From: Strigamia acuminata
Taxonomy: Eukaryota; Arthropoda; Chilopoda; Geophilomorpha; Linotaeniidae
Assembly (NCBI GenBank): GCA_949358305.1
Contig: OX442314.1
Location: 31,729,118-31,793,117, forward strand
Reading direction: 5' to 3'
Length of the DNA stretch: 64,000 nucleotides
Below the pieces are notes generated by a model. It did no database searches and had not been told where the DNA came from. It was given only the letters and a program-made list of their open reading frames with translations. The position numbers were made by a program, and so were the translations under genes. Below, piece after piece: positions 58,258 through 64,000 of this stretch. Numbering within the stretch: position 1 is the first letter of the stretch; each line of letters begins with the position of its first letter.

Positions 58258-58556
58258 CTTTTCGTTTCACTGATCTTCTGGACAATCCTACTTCTATGAT
58301 TTCTTACAAATGAGTACTTTACTTTATGAACGAATTCTCATGAATACTACTCTCTCGCAAGACCCGCGGGAGGGGGGGTCGAAGGTATCGGCCCTTCTTT
58401 ATTTTATTTTATTTTATTTTATTTTATTTTATTTTATTTTATTTGATTTGATTTGATTTGATTTGATTTGATTTGATTTCATTTTATTTTATTTCATTCT
58501 TTTTGTTTTTATCCACCCATCTACCTATCAATCTATCCATTTATTCGTTTATCTAT

Positions 58557-58587
<31 letters not shown>

Positions 58588-58656
58588 CCGAAGTGAAACA
58601 AACATTCGAATCGGAAGCGACGAAATCCTAGACGACCACGAAAACGCTTTATCTTC

Positions 58657-58735
58657 GGCCCCGAGTGGCCGAGCGGGCAGGGCGACCTGCCGCACGGAGC
58701 TGGTGACCGAGGGTTCGCGTCCCGCTCTCCCCCGA
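58657..58735 (+). ncRNA. tRNA-like element, copy 2
   Basis: Box A at 58666, box B GGTTCGCGTCC at 58712; the T-arm-like stem is best here (GAGGG against CCCGC, one mismatch). Hairpins at 58814-58856. Confidence 0.45.
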
Positions 58736-59103
58736 CTTTTCGTTGACAACATTGAATGATTGATTTGTATTAGTTGGTTTATTATACTGTGACAAGTTCT
58801 TGAAAATACTACTCTTCCGCAAGACTCGCGGGAGGGGGGGTCGAAGGTATCGGCCCTTCTTTATTTTATTTCATTTTATTTTATTCTATTTTTAATTTTA
58901 TTTCCACCTACCTATCTACCCGTCTGTTTATTTATTTGTTTATTTATTTGTTTATTTATTTATTTATTTATTTATTTATTTCTTTCTTTCTTTCTTTTTT
59001 CTTCCTTTCGTCTCTTTTCCTCTCGTTCGTTCGGCCAAAATGAAACGAATACTCGAATCGGAAGCGACGAAATTCTAGACGACCACGAGGACGCTTTATC
59101 TTC

Positions 59104-59181
59104 GGCCCCGGGTGGCCGAGCGAGTAGAGTGACCTACCGCACGGAGCTGGTGACCGAGAGTTCGAGTCCCGCTCTCCCGAC
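59104..59181 (+). ncRNA. tRNA-like element, copy 3
   Basis: Box A TGGCCGAGCGAG at 59113, box B AGTTCGAGTCC at 59159. Hairpins at 59282-59324. Confidence 0.45.
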
Positions 59182-59534
59182 TTTCCGTTTCTCCGAAATT
59201 ATTCGGTAGCATCTCTTTCTTTCTTCGTAATTACTCGTTATCGTACTAGTGGTTTATTAATACATTCTCATGGGCAATACTCTCCCGCAAGACCCGCGGG
59301 AGGGGGGGTCGAAGGTATCGGCCCTTCTTTATTTTTATTCAATTTATTTATATTTTTATTTTTTTTTTTTTATTTAATTTCCACGTGTCCATTTACCCAT
59401 CTACCTATCTATTTATCTATCTATTTATTTATTCGTTTATTCGTTCGTGTCTGTCTTTCTTCCGTTCATTCGACCAAAGTGAAGTAAATTGGAACCGACA
59501 CGATTCTAGGCGACTACGAGGGCGTTTTATCTTC

Positions 59535-59613
59535 GGGCCCGGGTGGCCGAGCGGGCAGAGCTACCTGCCGCACGGAGACGTGGACCGAAGGTTCGAGTCC
59601 CGCTCCCGCCGAC
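59535..59613 (+). ncRNA. tRNA-like element, copy 4
   Basis: Box A at 59544 and a box B GGTTCGAGTCC at 59590 that fits the Pol III consensus perfectly. The middle differs from the other copies but the spacing is kept. Hairpins at 59705-59747. Confidence 0.45.
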
Positions 59614-60200
59614 TTTTCGTTTCACCGATGATACAAACGATTCTTTCTTTCTTTCTTCCATGATTTGAAACTTACGAATGATTGATGTGATGTAGAATAC
59701 TACCCTCCCGCAAGACCCGCGGGAGGGGGGGTCGAAGGTATCGGCCCTTCTTTATTTTATTCGACCTCCCTCCTCTCGTTCTTTTATTTTATTTCATTCC
59801 ACTTTTTTATTTTATTTTTTTTTTTTTTACTTATTTCTTTCCATTCTTCTCTCTTTTTATTCATTCATTCGTTCATTCATTCATTTATTTGGTTCGTTTT
59901 GTTTTTATAAATCCAGTCCGCGTCGTCAGGTGCCGCTCTACGGAGTTTGCGCCGCAGCAAAACAACACCCATCCCTACCTTTGACCCCGCTCGACGGCGT
60001 CATTCAATCCGCACGCACCATCGTCGAAAAAGAAAGAAAAAGAAACGAGAAACGAGAAATAAACCAATAAAGAAAGACGAGCCAGCCGACCGACCAACTT
60101 TCCCGGTTCGTGTTTATTAATTTATTAATCAATTAATTGATTAATTGATTGGTTGGCTAAACGACCGTTTCGTCCGTTCGTTCGTTCGTTCGTTTAAGCC

Positions 60201-61797
60201 ATGACGGACGGTTTCCCCAAAACGGACGCGGGCGCGCGCGTGTGGGTCGCCGCGACGACGTCGTACCGGCAGGACGTCGGTTTCGCCGGCGGGACGCCCG
60301 GCTACTGCGGTCGCTGCGTGCCGAGCAGCTCGGAGTTCGATTACTTCGAGGAGCTGTTCGGCGAGGCGGCCCGTTTCATCGTGACCGCGACGAATCGAGC
60401 CATCCGGAGAGAGGCGAGAGAGGAGGAAATGGCGCGAGCGCAGGTGCCGAGAAAAAAACAACGGTGACGATCCGCGACACTCACTCTCACGCTCGTTTTC
60501 GTTTTCGTTTTCGTTCTAGGTGCTCGCCGCGTCGCGGCCACGGCCACGAGGTCCAAAGTCCAGACGAACGACGGCGGCGACGACGACGACGACTGCTGCC
60601 GGTGGGAGCGTCGTGGCCGTTGCCGGTGGCAGCGGCACCCGACCCGGGGCGCGGTGCGCGGACCTGAGGGTGCGCCTCACCGCGGGCGACCGGGGGGCGG
60701 CCGACGCGGCCGCTCGACGACAATTAGCCCTTCCTCCCCTTCCTCCTCCTCCTCCTCCTCCTCCTCCTCCTCCTCTTCCTCGGCAGAGGGCACGTGGGCC
60801 GGTTCGACCCCTGGCGCTGGACGAGCTGTACGCGTACCTGGGCATTCTCGTGCTCACCGGTTACAACCGACAGCCCGAACTGCGCCACTACTGGCAGGGC
60901 GACAGGCCCGGCGATCTCGGCGCGCCGGCCGTCCGACGAGCGATGACGCGCCAACGGTTCGAAGAGGTTTCGCGTTATCTCCACTACAGCACGCAGCCGT
61001 CGTACCAGCGGCTGCGCGTTGGCGGGTCGGCGGCCGGCTCCGACGGCGGCAGCACGACGGGAGAGAGGGCGGCGTTCTTGAAGGAACGCGAACGAGACGA
61101 CGGCACGACGAAAGTCCGTTTGTTCGCCGATCTGGTGAACAAGCGCTTTCGCGCGTGCCGCGAGCCCAGCCAAACTCTCTGCGTCGACGAATCGATGATC
61201 GCCTACCGGGGTCGATCGGAGATGAAGGTGCGTGCGGGGGTCGCCCTCCGATCTCGTTTTTCTCTAACGTTCGTTCTTTCTTTCTTTCTTTCTTTCTTTC
61301 TTTAACGTTCTTCCCAGGTCCGTCAACCGGCCAAGCCCATCAAATGGGGCTTCGAGTTGTTCACACTATGCGACGCGGGCACCGCCTACGTGCTGAACGA
61401 CGAGGCGCACATCGGCAAACGCGCCAAAATGTTCTTCGACCCGGACGAGGAGCCGGAGCCAGAGTGAGTCACTTCGTCGTCGCTGTTTCTCTCCTTCGTT
61501 CTCACAATTCCTTCTTTTTCTTTTCTCTTTTTTTCGTTTCCAGGTACCCGGGCAGCATCATCGGACGCATCGTCGTCTACGTCGCCAGGCACTACCTCGG
61601 CAAAGGGCACACGATTGCGTGCGACAATCGATTCACGTCCGCCGTGCTGTTCGAGCACCTCTTTGCCCGCCACAACACAATGGCCGTCGGGACGCTGCGG
61701 TCCAACGCGGCCCAAATGCCGCCCGACCTCCCGGACCCCAAGCGGTACCGAGCCAACGCGAGAGGTAAACCGCCCGCTCGCTCTTCGCATCGTCGGC

Positions 61798-61881
<84 letters not shown>

Positions 61882-62606
61882 CGATTGATTGATTGATTTC
61901 ACTTCTTTTTTATTCATAGGCGATTTCCTGCATCGTCAGAGTGGCCGACTGTTGCTTACCTGGTGGAGGGACACGACGACCGTGAGTCTGCTCAGCACGA
62001 ACGTCGACCCGTTGGCGGCGCCCGGGCACGTCTCCCGTCGCATCGGCGGCAACAGGGTGGACGTCCGTTGCCCGGCGCCCGCGCTTTCGTACACGCGCAA
62101 TTTCCACTGGGTGGACGTGCTGAACAGGCTGGTCTCCTCGTTCCGCATCGGGCGCCGTTCCCCGTACTGGCACCGGTACTTCTTCTTCCACAAGCTGAAC
62201 CAAGGTGAGCGGGGCGCCGTTTGCCACCGATTAATCCGTCGCTAATTAATTCTCGCTTCTCTTCTCTTCTCTTCTTCCAGTGTGCGTCAACGCCCGAATC
62301 AATATGCTCGAGGCGACCTCGGGCGCGCGAGGCGGCCGATCGCAGCTGCAGTTCAGGAGAGCGCTCGCCACCCAACTCGTGTCTCGACGGGAGGGGGCCG
62401 TGCCGGGCGCGGCCCCCGCGCCCGGCGGACCCGTCGTCCACCGGCTCGAACACACGTCCAAGAGCAAGCGGTGCAAGGTGTGTTACGTGCGCCGCAAGGA
62501 ACGGCACGAGAGCAGTTGGTGGTGCGTCCCCTGCGAAATCAACCTGTGCCGGCCGAAACACGGTCGCGATTGTTTTCAGATCCACGTGGCCGGCGCGGAC
62601 AAGTGA
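60201..62606 (+). CDS. piggyBac-derived transposase gene, six exons, intact frame
   Basis: Exons 60201-60443, 60520-61227, 61318-61463, 61544-61764, 61920-62204 and 62281-62606, all with GT-AG borders, give 642 residues with no break. The first ATG follows TTTAAGCC. In order: a short N terminus; a basic/alanine stretch with a polyproline run; the piggyBac DDE core with CVDESMIAYRGR (first Asp), IKWGFELFTLCD and IACDNRFTS (second Asp); then HWVDVLNRL (third Asp); and a C-terminal cysteine-rich zinc domain (CKVCYVRR, WWCVPCEINLC, HGRDCFQIH) that in the family binds transposon ends. The position after the third Asp that is acidic in piggyBac (VDxLD) is Asn here. Five introns, some full of TTTC or GATT repeats, are unusual for a mobile copy and suggest a domesticated PGBD-like gene. 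No terminal inverted repeats were recognised. Confidence 0.88.
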
Positions 62607-62934
62607 CCGCGACGTTTCCACGACCGAGCGCGCGCCGACGCTCGGGCGGCCAACCGGCCGGTTAATTTTGTTTTATTTCATTCCTCCATTTGCCAGAACG
62701 CGGCGGAGTAGTTTTGTTTGTTTTGCTTATTTATTTATTTATTCATTTATTCCATTTTTTTTGTAAGTTAATTTTATTATTTATTAACAAAGGCAACAAT
62801 GACGACGTATTGTCGATGCCGACAAAGAAAAAGAAAAAAAAGAAAACAAACGAACAAATCAATAAAAACGAACAAAAACAGACAAGTGAAACGAAAACGT
62901 GTGAATTAATTAGCTCGATCGGCCAACCAATCAA
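62607..62934. other. Shared 3' region of two convergent genes
   Basis: 329 bases between stop codons. An AATAAA on the plus strand at 62861-62866 could serve the piggyBac-derived gene; TTATT-rich sequence at 62725-62785 could supply signals for the minus-strand gene. Confidence 0.5.

Positions 62935-64000
<1,066 letters not shown>

Larger units (their letters stand above)
58180..59755 (+). repeat. Four-copy array of tRNA-like element plus conserved double hairpin
   Basis: Units of about 430-480 bases. Each has a lead-in (GACGA..T.CTAGACGACCACGA), a tRNA-like block with Pol III type box A and box B exactly 46 bases apart, a unique spacer, and a block with two hairpins (CTCCCGC-AAGACCC-GCGGGAG, then GGGTC-GAAGGTATC-GGCCC). 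A T-rich tail and (TTTA)n or TTTTA microsatellites complete the unit. Substitutions in the first stem (copies 1 and 2) keep G-T pairs. No acceptor stem of a normal tRNA can be formed. Confidence 0.88.

Noticed and set aside
58180-59613. Functional canonical tRNA genes
   Set aside because: Box A and box B are good, but no acceptor stem pairs and the anticodon arm is not credible.
61780-61917. Gln-Ser-Ile-Asn repeat peptide on the minus strand
   Set aside because: It is the GATT microsatellite within intron 4 of the piggyBac-derived gene.

Overview
The window is a piece of a eukaryotic genome, most likely an invertebrate animal and perhaps an arthropod. The pointers are GT-AG introns of 60-150 bp, an SLC6-type transporter exon, Ty3/gypsy elements with envelope-like relics, and copia elements whose primer-binding site matches the anticodon region of initiator tRNA-Met, as in Drosophila copia. 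The species cannot be named from the sequence alone. A 200-base run of N at 47,291-47,490 divides it into two very different halves.

Left half (1-47,290): AT-rich and almost entirely transposon graveyard, nearly all on the minus strand. It holds a Ty3/gypsy gag-pol with one stop codon (1-4,243), a single exon of an SLC6 neurotransmitter-transporter-like gene (7,285-7,457), a mariner/Tc1-type transposase split by about 0.9 kb (10,195-12,260), copia relics (12.6-13.4, 17.9-18.3, 35.5-36.7, 38.4-38.6 kb), and a broken Ulp1/C48-type protease gene (15.9-17.3 kb) with a zinc-ribbon exon upstream (19.4-19.8 kb). An intact 1,349-codon gypsy gag-pol (23,470-27,519) sits inside a copia element. Two envelope-like relics (31.3-32.3 and 34.5-35.4 kb) lie near a related family of LTR-like repeats. 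One copia element (39.1-43.26 kb) was itself hit by a second, internally deleted copia (40,822-43,099) that still shows both LTRs, a 5-bp target duplication and its primer-binding site.

Right half (47,491-64,000): GC-rich, crowded with simple repeats, and almost free of retroelements. It has an eight-unit tandem array of about 600-670 bp (48.05-52.79 kb) with a conserved UUCG-capped hairpin per unit. It also has a nine-exon gene for an unrecognised zinc-finger/coiled-coil/RS/PHD-like protein (54,029-57,524), and a four-copy array of tRNA-like box A/box B elements each paired with a conserved double hairpin (58.18-59.75 kb). The last two genes are a six-exon, frame-intact piggyBac-derived gene (60,201-62,606) and, convergent to it, the 3' part of a charged coiled-coil protein gene running off the right edge (62,935-64,000).

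The least explained parts are the two structured arrays, the intron-bearing piggyBac gene with a changed acidic residue, and the multi-domain gene between the arrays. Exon models come from splice consensus and reading-frame continuity only; no alignment or expression data were available.
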